Source of the DNA: Eutreptiella sp. 'Long Island Sound 2002'
Taxonomy: Eukaryota > Euglenozoa > Euglenophyceae > Eutreptiales > Eutreptiaceae
Direction: 5' to 3'
NCBI GenBank assembly: GCA_964036045.1
Contig: OZ038402.1
Location: forward strand, 7,642,971 to 7,706,970
Length of the DNA: 64,000 nt
The position numbers were made by a program, and so were the translations under genes. This document shows positions 33,368 to 43,487 of this stretch, one piece after another; position 1 is the first letter of the stretch; the number at the start of each line of letters is the position of its first letter. Under the pieces are notes generated by a model that did not search any database, was not told the DNA's origin, and saw only the letters and a list, made by a program, of their open reading frames with translations.

Positions 33368-34721
33368 CTACGCGCAAGTGAATGATTGCTTAGTTTGCGT
33401 AACGCCTGAAAAATGTGCTCCTTCGGGCTGGGAGGGGGTGTGTGGCTTACCCGGGGAGGGGATTACCTGATTACCTGGTATGTCTGTGGAACCGAAACCT
33501 CGCGAACCGCGTTCTGTGACTTGAAGTTCGGTTACCTCATGAATCGCTGGAGTTAGATGAAGTTCGAGGGTTAATTGGGTGATCTTGTCTCCGATCCTTA
33601 CCGTATGACCCTCGGAGTTCATATTAGTGAGTAATACGTCTACCTCGCCGGTGTAATCCGTGTCTATGACCCCGGCTCCGGTTCTCAGGAAGAGCTTAGC
33701 CGCGTTCCCTGACCTGTCTTGGACTTTGCCGTAAGTAAGTATGGGTGTTGTGAAGGCTAGTCCTGTGGGTACTCGTTTTTGACCCCGTGGCGGAATCTCG
33801 ACTTCGACTGCGGCGTATAAGTCGTAACCCGCCGAGCCAGGAGTACCTCTGGTAGGTAGAACGGGATCAGGCCTGAGCCGTTTCACCTGAAAGGGATGAG
33901 AAGAGATGTCTGTGGAGACTAACTCCATGAGGGAAGGAAACATACATGAAGAAGAGAAAGGTACGGAGGGGGAAAGGGAAGAAGTAATAGGTATAATATC
34001 TTGACTGGGTATGGTAGGGGTTTCTGGACGATATGGTTGTATGGGGAGAGAAGCGCGCCGCTTAGAGCGTGTGTAGTTGGCTTTTAGACTGTTGACGCCT
34101 AATGCTGCGCGTACCAACCGTGCTTGCTCCTCCCTGTCGATGTCCGCGGGCAATACTGGGTGGACGGCCCGTCGTACCCCCTTCGTATGCTGTTGAATAC
34201 CCCTACGTGCCCAATCAGGCACTGACTCGCCTGTGGCACTCTCGTGACAAAACATACACAGACCTGTAGTGCTAAGCTGAGAATCCCCTTGGAACACTAA
34301 GTGTGTTGGATGCCAGCACCTGGGCTGCACACACTCGGTCTGAACATAGCTAAGCGTCTCGCGGTTGAAGCTAACCGACGGAGTATCCCCAGATTCTGAC
34401 GTCTTACCAGCTCCAGTGCGACCATCCTCATACTCAGAAGCCACCAAGCATGGATGCAACGGGACGTTCGAAGGGACCCATTTAAATACCCTTCTGGCTG
34501 CTTGGCCATAATGGGCCTCAATTTGGGCTCCGTCTACTCCCACTTCATCGGACAAGCCATGCTGGCAATGCTTGCCATGCTGATATGCTGGCTTCCTATG
34601 CTTCAGAAAACTACCTACACTGACTAGGGTCTCCTTTCCGGGCACTACCGCTAACCCATACCTCAAAAGGAATGGAAACCCAATTATCCGCCTAGGTCCT
34701 ATAGCGGCTACATGTATGAAG
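33368..34721 (-). CDS. E2 protease end fused to dUTPase
   Basis: The first codons complete the protease ('GPRRIIGFPFLLRYGLAVVPG'). After a spacer with Cys/His residues comes a dUTPase domain with all five motifs: 'PGSAGYDLYAA', 'GKVQDRSG' (usually APRSG), 'GAGVIDTDYTGEV', 'GDKITQL' and 'RGSRGFGSTD'. The catalytic Asp of motif 3 is present. dUTPase removes dUTP, which keeps uracil out of new DNA, and is known from some retroviruses and a few LTR elements. It lies between protease and the Dam-like domain, and this part of E2 is still open. Confidence 0.85.
34708..34721. repeat. 14-bp target duplication (left)
   Basis: ctacatgtatgaag occurs here and at 40,603-40,616. Joining the two copies restores the E2 protease frame. 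Confidence 0.85.
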
Positions 34722-35380
34722 AAGTTGGCCTGTTGGCGCGCGCGCTGGGGCCCTGTCCCAGAACGAAATAAAAAGACGAGTAAAACACGACGAAAAATTT
34801 TTCTGAATAGCTGAAAATAAAGCTAATTAGCATAAAAAACGCTTAGGCCAAAAAGCGCGCTGCGAAACGCGTAAAAACGCGACAAAAATTTTTTCGACGT
34901 GAAATATGTGAATAGTTAACGCCGTAAGCACCGTAACGCTCGTACGACCCCAACGCCGTCCTTGCCGTCGTCTAACTCGCTATAGGCGCAAAGAAAAACG
35001 CGTCGCGAGCAGCGCGTAAAACTCGAAAATTTTTTCATAACTCGCCACGACCCCTCACGTCGCGCCCTGCCGCCTTTTTCTTCTTATTCTCCATGCACCT
35101 CCCTCCCCACCCTCGTGCCCATCACTCCCCTTGCCCTGCAGCTCAGGCGGCGGCCCTGGGGGAACGCGGTTAACCCTTTGCAATGGACACCAACACGCTC
35201 CACGACGCCACGCACAAGAACGAGGCCGAGAACATCAAGAACGACGGGTAACATGTAAGGCACAGCAGCGAACATGGTCTTGCTGCACGCGAGTGTGTTG
35301 GGTCGTGTATAATTTTTTTTTATTTTCAAAAAAAAAAAAAAAAGAGTTTTCAAAGGCACGGAAAAACGGCAGGGGTTTTT

Positions 35381-37059
35381 AGCAAAAGAAAAGAGGGCAA
35401 AACAAACACCAGCAGCGCAGACAACCGCACAGCACAGCCAACCAGCACAGCACCGCAGGACAGCACGGCACCGCAGGACACGGCACAGAGCGCAGGACAC
35501 CACAGGACAACGCACAGCACAGCAAGACACCACGACACACCAGAGCAGCACCACCACACCGCAGAACGCCCGGGGAGACACCACAACGCACAGGGACACG
35601 CCACAGCACGAGGCACCAACAACAGCGCAGACCACACAGGCGCCGCACGACACGCCGCAGGAGGGCAAAGCAAACACAAACAGCACCGCAAAACGACAGC
35701 AGAGCACGACAGCACAGCACCACACGACAGCACAGCGCCACAGCACACGACACAGGGAAGCAGGGCGCCACAGCCAGCACAACAAGGCACCGCAGCGCAC
35801 AGAGCGGAGAAGACGGGGAACGCACAGCGCGAGGAAAAGAGCACCACAGCACGCAGACACCACCACCGGGCCAAAAACAGCACAGCCAACCAACAGCACA
35901 ACACAGCAGCACGACAGCCCACAGAAGGGCAAAGCAAACCCCAACAGCACCGCAACACGACAGCAGAGCACAACAGCACAGCACCACGCGACAGCACAGC
36001 ACCACAGAACACGACACAGGAAAGCAGGGCACCACAGCAAACCATACCAACCAGAGGGAAGCAGACCAGGCGGCCAGACAGGGACACCGACACCAAAACA
36101 CGCCACCAGCAACCAACCACGGGCCACCAGACCCAGCACCGCACCACGGCACACAACAGGAAACAGCACAACGCACAGCAGCGCACCACAGCACCAGGCG
36201 CCAGCAACAGCACGCACCACACGAACAGCACAACGCGAGCGCACCAGCACAGCGAAGCACAGCACCGCACACAACGGAGAGCACAGGGAACGCACAGCAC
36301 GCACCACCGCGCCACGACAAAACACACACAGCACAGAGCACACAGCGCGGGGGAACACCGCGAAACACAGCGCCGCAAAACACAGCGCCGCAGAGCACAG
36401 GGCCCGAGGGCGACGGGCAGCGCCAGAGGGCAGGGCGCAACAAGCAGCGGCACCAAACGAGCGCAACAAAGCACACGACACCACAACACCGGGCGACACA
36501 ACGCGCAGCAGCGCGGCGCAGCACCGCACCCAGGGACGCACAGCACAACACGGCACACAACACCGAGCGGCAGGAACGAAAACCGCGAGACACAAAGGAG
36601 GGGGGGGGGGGGGCAGCAACCACGCGGGAGCAGCCAAAAGCCAGGCGGAAAGCACGAAAGAGGGACAAGCGCACGGAGAGCCGAGAAGCGGAAGGCCAAC
36701 AAAACAAACAACGCAAGCGCCGAGGCCCAGGGCACCCAAGGGCCGGAAACCAGAGAAAGCCGGAGACAACAGGGGCGCACGCAGAAAGAAGAAGAAGGAG
36801 AAAAAAAAAAAAAAAAAACACCAAGGCCACAAGCAGGAGCGACGAAACCCGCGAGACACAAAGGGGGGGGGGGCGGGGGAGCAACCACCAAAGAGCAGCC
36901 AACGGCCAAACGACAGAGCCAAACGAGGGGCGAGCAAGGCAGCGGGAGGCCGAGAAAAACAACCAACGAGGAACGGCAACAGCAGCGAGAGAGAAAAGGG
37001 CAACCCCAGCCCGGAGGGGGCCAAGCAAAGCAGAAAGACAAAGCGGCCAAAGGAAAAGG
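35381..37059 (+). other. T-free strand block
   Basis: Across 1,679 bases the + strand has only one T (36,045). A, C and G are all common. Because every stop codon needs a T on one strand and an A on the other, all six frames are almost free of stops. The predicted proteins of over 1,600 residues are artefacts of this composition. The minus-strand translations are dominated by C, L, V, R and A with no domain. Poly-G and poly-A runs lie within it. Confidence 0.95.
35661..36036 (+). repeat. Imperfect 115-bp duplication in T-free block
   Basis: 35,661-35,774 and 35,922-36,036 align along their length with scattered substitutions that exchange A, C and G only (for example 'gggcaaagcaaac' then 'cagcaccgca'). 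Confidence 0.7.
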
Positions 37060-37834
37060 TGAGGCGCACCAGAACGCGCCCGGGAGGCCGGCCCGCCCGA
37101 CCCGGCCAAGAAGAGCACGCACACGCAAACACGCACGGGACCCGGGCGTGGCGTCCTCCGACCCGCAAGGGGAGGTGTCGGCGTCCACACGAAACAGCCC
37201 CGGTGCACCGGCCGAGTCCCCCGTCGAACGACGGACGGTACGGGAAACCGGACGCGTCAGTGACCGGGTCCACACGCCAACCACCGCAGCGCACGCAGCC
37301 CAAGACCGACGCCGGAGGGACCCGCCAGGGACAACCCCATCGCGGGGCCCCGAACGGGTACGACGCGGAGCGAGCCCAGCGCCCCTGCCTCGGCGGGGGC
37401 CAGCGGCAGGCACAATGAGCCCGGTTCTCGGCCGGCCTCCGCGTGCCCCGCGCAGCCGCCCAGTAAAGCCGGGGGCGCAAGCTCCCGGGGTGGGGAAAGG
37501 CACCACGGCGTCGGGAAAGCCGACCGGAGCACCGAGAGCGACCGGACCGGACGAGGCGCGGCGCACCACGCGGGGCCACGAGGCACGCCAGAGAGGCACG
37601 CCGCCGGCCACAACCAAGGCACACGGACAGGTGCCAAGCAGCGACGGCCGCCAGGTGCCACAAACCCGGAGAGCACGCACAACACGCAACGAACCACGGC
37701 ACACGAACAGGTGCCAGGCAACAGCCAACCCACACACCACAAACCCCAGCCAACGAGGAACGGCAACAGCAGCGGAAGAGAGAGGGGCAACCCCAGCCCG
37801 GAGGGGGCCAAGCAAAGCAGAAAGACAAAGCGGC
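36960..37834 (+). repeat. ~85-bp duplication flanking the normal-composition island
   Basis: 36,964-37,048 and 37,749-37,834 are nearly identical ('ccaacgaggaacggcaacag' through 'agaaagacaaagcgg'). They lie on both sides of the T-containing island at 37,149-37,460. This suggests segmental duplication within the element. Confidence 0.75.
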
Positions 37835-37859
37835 CCAACCCAGCCAAGCAAAGCACGCA

Positions 37860-39410
37860 CACCACCGCCGCCAGCGGACCCCAGCCAGGAGTGGCGGGGA
37901 CCGCCCACCACCAGCGGCAGCGAAACCCAGCCAGGAGTGGCGGGGAGTAGCACACAGGAACCTCCGCCAGGAGTGGCGAGGGACCCCAACAACACACCAC
38001 ACACCACACACCCCCGCCGCCAACGGTCCCCAGCCAGGAGTGGCGGGGACCGCCCACCACCAGCGGCAGCGAAACCCAGCCAGGAGTGGCGGGGAGTAGC
38101 ACACAGGGACCTCCGCCAGGAGTGGCGAGGGACCAACCACACCACACACCAGCCACAACCCCAACAACACACCACCGCCACACACCACACACCGACGCCG
38201 CCAGCGAAACCCAGCCAGGAGTGGCGGGGAGTAGCACACAGGAACCTCCGCCAGGAGTGGCGAGGGACCAACCACACCACACACCAGCCACAACCCCACC
38301 AACACACCACCGCCACACACCACACACCACCGCCGCAAGCGGACCCCAGCCAGGAGTGGCGGGGACCGCCCACCACCAGCGGCAGCGAAACCCAGCCAGG
38401 AGTGGCGGGGAGTAGCACACAGGAACCTCCGCCAGGAGTGGCGAGGGACCAACCACACCACACACCAGCCACAACCCCACCAACACACCACCGCCACACA
38501 CCACACACCACACACACCGCCGCAAGCGGACCCCAGCCAGGAGTGGCGGGGACCGCCCACCACCAGCGGCAGCGAAACCCAGCCAGGAGTGGCGGGGAGT
38601 AGCACACAGGAACCTCCGCCAGGAGTGGCGAGGGACCAACCACACCACACACCAGCCACAACCCCACCAACACACCACCGCCACACACCACACACCACAC
38701 ACCACCGCCGCAAGACCCCAGCCAGGAGTGGCGGGGACCGCCCACCACCAGCGGCAGCGAAACCCAGCCAGGAGTGGCGGGGAGTAGCACACAGGAACCT
38801 CCGCCAGGAGTGGCGAGGGACCAACCACACCACACACCAGCCACAACCCCACCAACACACCACCGCCACACACCACACACCACACACACCGCCGCAAGCG
38901 GACCCCAGCCAGGAGTGGCGGGGACCGCCCACCACCAGCGGCAGCGAAACCCAGCCAGGAGTGGCGGGGAGTAGCACACAGGAACCTCCGCCAGGAGTGG
39001 CGAGGGACCAACCACACCACACACCAGCCACAACCCCACCAACACACCACCGCCACACACCACACACCACACACCACCGCCGCAAGGCCCCAGCCAGGAG
39101 TGGCGGGGACCGCCCACCACCAGCGGCAGCGAAACCCAGCCAGGAGTGGCGGGGAGTAGCACACAGGAACCTCCGCCAGGAGTGGCGAGGGACCAACCAC
39201 ACCACACAACAGCCACAACCCCACCAACACACCAACGCCACACACCACACACTACCGCCGCCGGCAGACCCCAGCCAGGAGTGGCGGGGACCGCCCACCA
39301 CCACCGGCAGCAAAACCCAGCCAGGAGTGGCGGGGAGTAGCACACAGGAACCTCCGCCAGGAGTGGCGAGGGACCAACCACACCACACACCAGCCACAGA
39401 GCAAGCGCCA
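37860..39410 (+). repeat. ~185-bp satellite array
   Basis: Unit starts ('ccagccaggagtggcgggg' + acc) lie at 37,881, 38,030, 38,346, 38,532, 38,718, 38,906, 39,090 and 39,271. Regular spacing is 181-188 bases. One truncated unit lies near 38,210. Each unit holds three copies of a core close to 'gccaggagtggcg', then CA-rich spacer. Units are very similar, so the array is young or homogenised. It also has few T. Confidence 0.92.
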
Positions 39411-39445
39411 GCCGAGGGAAGGCAAAGGGAGGAACAGCCAGGCGC

Positions 39446-39490
39446 CCCCCCCCCCCCCCCCCAAAAAAAAAAAAAAAAAAAACAAAAGGG
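39446..39490 (+). repeat. Homopolymer cluster
   Basis: A run of about 18 C is followed directly by about 20 A and then a G-run. It lies in the T-poor part of the 5.9-kb insertion. Length may be unreliable in any assembly. Confidence 0.7.
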
Positions 39491-40590
39491 GGGGGGCGGG
39501 GGCTGCGCGAAACAGCCCACAGCCACCAAACCGCCCGCCAAAAACACACAAGGGGGCCAAACCCCCCACCCAGAAGGCACCGAAGACAGGACCCCCAAAC
39601 AGGCACAGGGGGACCACCCAACCAAAACCGGCAACACCAAGCCAGGTACAGCGGCCCAGCGGGAAAAGGGGCACCAAAACAAGCAGAAAAAAAAAAAAAA
39701 AGAAGCAAGCAGCCCAGCCCGAAAGAAAGGAGACGGGGGGAGAGACCACAAGGCCCGGGACAAGGACACCCAGCAACGGGAGAAAAAAAAAAAAAACAAA
39801 AAAGCGCAAAAAACACAACCCGAAAACCAAGCCAAGAAGGGCGGGGCACAGCCGAGACCCGGGCCCAGCACGCACGCCCACACCGCACACCGGAACCGGA
39901 AACCGCGGGGGCAAGGGAAACGCGCACGAAACCACACAGGTCCCGAAAGCAGGCCGACACCAAGGCCCAACCACGAACACCACAAACAGCCGGCAAAAGA
40001 GGGACAACACCACAAACCGAGCCCAAACACACCCACCCAAGACCCCAGCCACAACGGGCAGGGGCAAACAAAACCCACGACCAACCGCAACCCGGACCCA
40101 ACCACAAACGCAAGCCAACAGTAGGAAACCCAGTGCCCACAGCCCAGGCACTGAGGCAGCCCGTGCCATGCAGGTGACCCGGCCAAACGAGATCCGGAGC
40201 CCGGGGGTAAGGCTGCATCCTAAGGCCAGCGCTGCTTTGGGACTCGAGGCGGAGCGTGCGACACCCAAGCGCCTCGGAACCCTAGTACCAAGAACATGCA
40301 TGCATGCCTTGGGAACGGGATACGCCAGGAAGTCCGGTGAACCCCTAGGGTTCCGCCCAAAGGAGGGGACGTGCGCAAGCACGGGGGCCCACCCTCCCGG
40401 CGAGACAAGCACGTCACGCTGGCGGCGATCAGCCCTCCCGGTGTAGCCCGGGGCCGCTTTGTTGGGGGCCAACAGTCAGGTCTAGCGGGATGTAAGCCGC
40501 CTCCCCTCTTCACGCGCAGAGCCTCTTCCTGTTCGTCACAGGGGCGACGCCAGGGGGAACCATGGGGCGCCTCTCCACGACCGAGTGCAC

Positions 40591-40616
40591 CTACCTACCT
40601 ACCTACATGTATGAAG
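40591..40616 (+). repeat. CTAC tail and 14-bp target duplication (right)
   Basis: Three to four CTAC units (40,591-40,602) end the insertion. ctacatgtatgaag (40,603-40,616) is the second copy of the target duplication. Confidence 0.8.
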
Positions 40617-41023
40617 ACTTGAACACACTTGTATACCTGCAACCCGTCAGGAGTCTCGGCTAATACCCGTACGGTGGCGATGACACCCTTACGGCCTCCT
40701 GACAGGGGTTTCCTGCCAACAGTAATGAGCTGCACAGGATTTGGTGCATCCAAAAGACCCTCTTGTGGAAAAAGCTCTTCTCCAGCTAGGACCTCAATCT
40801 GGGCCCCAGTGTCAACCAAGGCCGAATGTCGTTTTTCGGGCAGATTGAGCTTGTCACTGAGTTGGATACCTGCCGGGATCACCAACTCGCTCATTTTGTT
40901 GGTGGACTTATTTTCAGACTTCACAGGATACCGGAGGACCTCGGTATCAGCCTCGTCCAATCCTACCGGCGAGATATGGACATTGTGCTTGGAAAGCACC
41001 GCACACATGTGGATAGCCCGCAC
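40603..41023 (-). pseudogene. E2 aspartic protease, N-terminal part
   Basis: The motif 'HSALVDTGAQIEVLAGEELF' is a canonical retroviral-type protease active site (DTG). 'NPVQLITVGRKPLSGGRKG' follows, and the frame reaches 'VYKCVQVFIHV' at the insertion border. The C-terminal part ('RRIIGFPFLL') is at 34.7 kb. Unlike E3 and E4 the catalytic triad here is DTG, so E2 belongs to another lineage. Confidence 0.85.
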
Positions 41024-41125
41024 TGTAGGCTTGTGACGACCCCGTTTGGTGGTCGTTGACGTGGGGCGTGGCTCCCGGGCGCTCCTGCCACAGCTGGGCT
41101 GTGACTTTGGTAGCGTGCCAGGCCC

Positions 41126-42211
41126 CTACTGCGTTTTACTTGTGCGTCGGTGTTGGTCACTGCGGCCGGGTGACCGTGACTTGGACCGGTTCCTGTGGGG
41201 TTCGTAGGACAGCCGTTGGGATCCATTAGATCCAGGACGCCCGTTCCTGGACCCTTCCCGTCGGTCTTTGGACCTCAGACGGTCATTTCCATCCCTGGGC
41301 CTCCCCTTGGAATTGGACCTTTGGTCCCCGCCAGGATGTTTACCTTGTGAAAGGCTCCTGCTGCGGGGTTGCTCCTTTGACTGGCTCTGCTCCCGAAACT
41401 CTGACGCCCAACGGCCTTTCTTACCACATTTGCGGCAAATGTCATCTGGCTTGGCTTTCGACCCGGATCTGGAGCGGTGCTCCTGCTTGTGGTCCTTGCC
41501 TTTCTTCCTCTCGGGGCAATCCCTATGGTAGTGGCCCCTTTGACCACAAATTCGGCATTTTTCTCTTTCCTGGCGGGATTTCTGCATGTGCTCACTCCTG
41601 CCGCTCTGTCTGCTCACTGTAGTGGCAAACGAGGAGGTACTGGTCACGCTGTCTCGTCGGCCAGCAGGACTTTTCTGACTTCCGGAGGGGGATCCGTGAC
41701 TCTTTCCGCCACCGCTATGACGGTAATCATCCCGGCTGCGGCTGCGGTGTCTATCTCCGCCAGATTCGACTTTGTGGTCCCCAAAAGCCCGAACCTTTTT
41801 AGTTTCTGCCCCTTGGCAAGAGTGGATATGCTCCTCTTTTCGCTCCTTGTATTCCCTGGTCTGAATAAAGGGCAATACCAACAAGAATATCTCGAGATAA
41901 TTGAGCTCGACTCCACCATAATCAGCTTGGACAGAATATATCTTGTGATATGCTCTTTGGGCATCCTTCACTTGGGGAACTTGTTTGCAATGCTCCTTGA
42001 GCAGCGTGATCATTACCGTGGTTGCCTCACGGATGGTAACCCCATACGGAATGCCAGCGCCTTCCTCGATCCAATCTGCCATCCAGTCAGTCCATATCCT
42101 GGAGGTCAAAACAACGTCTGGAATGGTGCGCTTATGCCACACCGTCTCAGGACGATTAATGTCACCCATGACACGTCCGGCAACGTAGCGCCAGAGCTCA
42201 TCCGTTGACAT
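41126..42211 (-). pseudogene. E2 gag with zinc knuckles
   Basis: The first third is capsid-like helix-rich sequence ('RIWTDWMADWIEEGAGIPYG'). A basic Ser/Arg-rich region and a CCHC zinc knuckle ('CRICGQRGHYHRDC') follow. A second knuckle ('CRKCGKKGRWASEF') has lost its His and last Cys. The C-terminus is very rich in Arg, Ser and Gly. Gag builds the particle and binds RNA. The frame joins the upstream gag frame by a shift near 42,190. Confidence 0.8.
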
Positions 42212-43007
42212 ATCTTCGCGATGATATGCCTTAGAGATTCTGTCCTGCTTGCCCTTGTTGTTGACCGCGGCGATGAGGATATTTGCTGTTGCTTGTCATC
42301 GAACCGGAAGGCATGGTCCTTTCTCCAACGGAGCATTTTCTGCGACCAAGGCTCAAGGGTTTTTTTATCCCCGTCCCAAAGGAGAACCTTGGCGGTCTTC
42401 TCGAGAGCTTCTCTGATCGTTGGGTCTAGCCAAGAGTTTTTATGCTCCCCAAAGCATCCCTCACTTGCGGCCGCCACCGCATCCAGTGGGACCCTTCTGA
42501 AGTCCTTGAACTTCAGGGGAGATCTGGCTTCCCGGGAAGCCATGTCACCTGCTATGCTGGTGGGCTGAATCTTGTTCCTTCGAGGCAAGATCTCGTCTTG
42601 TTCCGCCCCGAGCCCATCAGCCTTTTTGTTGGCTCTGTAGGCCTTACCTGGCGCAAAGTATGCCCCATTCATGTAAGGGGCTATCTGGAACCACCTAACA
42701 TCACCTCGGACCCCGTGGCACCCCGGCAGCGGACCCCACGGGCCTTTCTTCCACCAAGATGGTGGTGATGGAAGATCCCCGAGATCATCATGCAGGTGTT
42801 CAGAATCCCTACGCCTAAGAAGCCTACACCGGCCGCTTCGGTCACTCTCAAGGCTTTCCCTAAGCCTAGTCCGCCAATGCGGTACATCATGCCTAGGCCT
42901 ATCCCTGGAGCGTGACCTACGAGACCCGTCAGACCTCTTTGACCGTCGGTTGTCGTACCAGGGACCCCTTTCCCCGCCTGTACGGCAACTTGTGGGCTGC
43001 GGGTTCG
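42106..43007 (-). pseudogene. E2 gag N-terminal part, truncated by E4
   Basis: The minus-strand frame is open from the E4 border (43,007) and starts with an Arg/Ser/Asp-rich region. It runs through 'WFQIAPYMNGAYFAPGKA', 'LLWDGDKKTLEPWSQKMLRW' and 'FDDKQQQI', then continues in the frame of the next ORF. The tryptophan-rich capsid segment is typical of gag. The start codon is missing because E4 interrupts the sequence. Confidence 0.7.
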
Positions 43008-43487
43008 TGTAACAGCAGCAGTGACAGCACTCAATTATACACTGATGTGATCAGAATTTCAATGATTCTCTGATGTACATTAGTGCAGTAAATTTTCCGC
43101 TTCATTTCATGTTTTCCGTTTGCCGCCAGATGTCGCCTGTGAGCGCGCGTCGAGTCGCATTTGTCTTTCGTGATTTCCCACTCGGATTTATTTAAATTAT
43201 TCTGAATGATTTCACGTTGTGTCATTATGTGCGATGAATGCGCATTGAGATTCTATGTCTGCTCCATTTTTGTAGACCGGGTTTTCGTACTCTTCATATT
43301 GGACCATGGAGTTCAAAGGACTTACAAGTGCTTCGCATATGTCGCTCCCAGAGGCTGGATATGGGTCCGAAGAGGGTTATGTGGGTTCGGAGATATCAGG
43401 GGCAGTGTCGGGCGTTACGACCCCTGGGGCATCAAGGCTACAGGCTTCGCAGTTACAACAAAGATCAACCACTATGCAGCGGTTACA
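43008..43487 (+). repeat. E4 5' LTR
   Basis: The 3' border is set by the primer-binding site at 43,488. The 5' border is inferred from the terminal inverted TGTAAC/GTTACA and from the end of the E2 gag frame. A TATA-like 'ATTTATTTAAATTA' lies at 43,185-43,198, about 120 bases before the gag ATG. No 3' LTR is present to confirm it. Confidence 0.75.

Larger units (their letters stand above)
34722..40602 (+). mobile_element. 5.9-kb insertion in E2 protease, class unknown
   Basis: The segment is flanked by a 14-bp direct repeat and interrupts the E2 protease. It has no terminal inverted repeats or LTRs that I can see. It ends in four CTAC units beside the duplication, like the simple-repeat tails of some non-LTR elements. 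Inside are an AT-rich start (34,722-35,080), a poly-T/poly-A stretch (35,318-35,344), a T-free block, an island of normal composition (37,149-37,460), a ~185-bp satellite and a 3' part of normal composition (40,140-40,602). No transposase or RT is readable. Confidence 0.7.
16197..43007 (-). mobile_element. E2: old Ty3-like element split by insertions
   Basis: Reading the minus strand from 43,007 down gives gag, aspartic protease, dUTPase, Dam-like domain, RT, RNase H, integrase, chromodomain and an extra ORF. Two insertions interrupt it. Removing 34,722-40,602 plus one 14-bp repeat rejoins the protease frame across 'FIHV'. Removing E3 (21,338-32,054) plus one GACAG copy rejoins the frame after the Dam-like domain. 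The 5' end is cut by the E4 LTR at 43,008. In-frame stops and frameshifts show it is dead. No LTR of its own was found. Confidence 0.8.

Noticed and set aside
37860-39410. CRISPR-like array
   Set aside because: Units are ~185 bp and similar along their length. There are no short repeats with unique spacers and no cas genes; it is a satellite.
35084-40218. Open frames of 1,700 and 1,622 residues (and several others) on both strands
   Set aside because: They are a by-product of the near absence of T on one strand, which removes stop codons in all frames. Overlapping frames are equally open and none has a domain.
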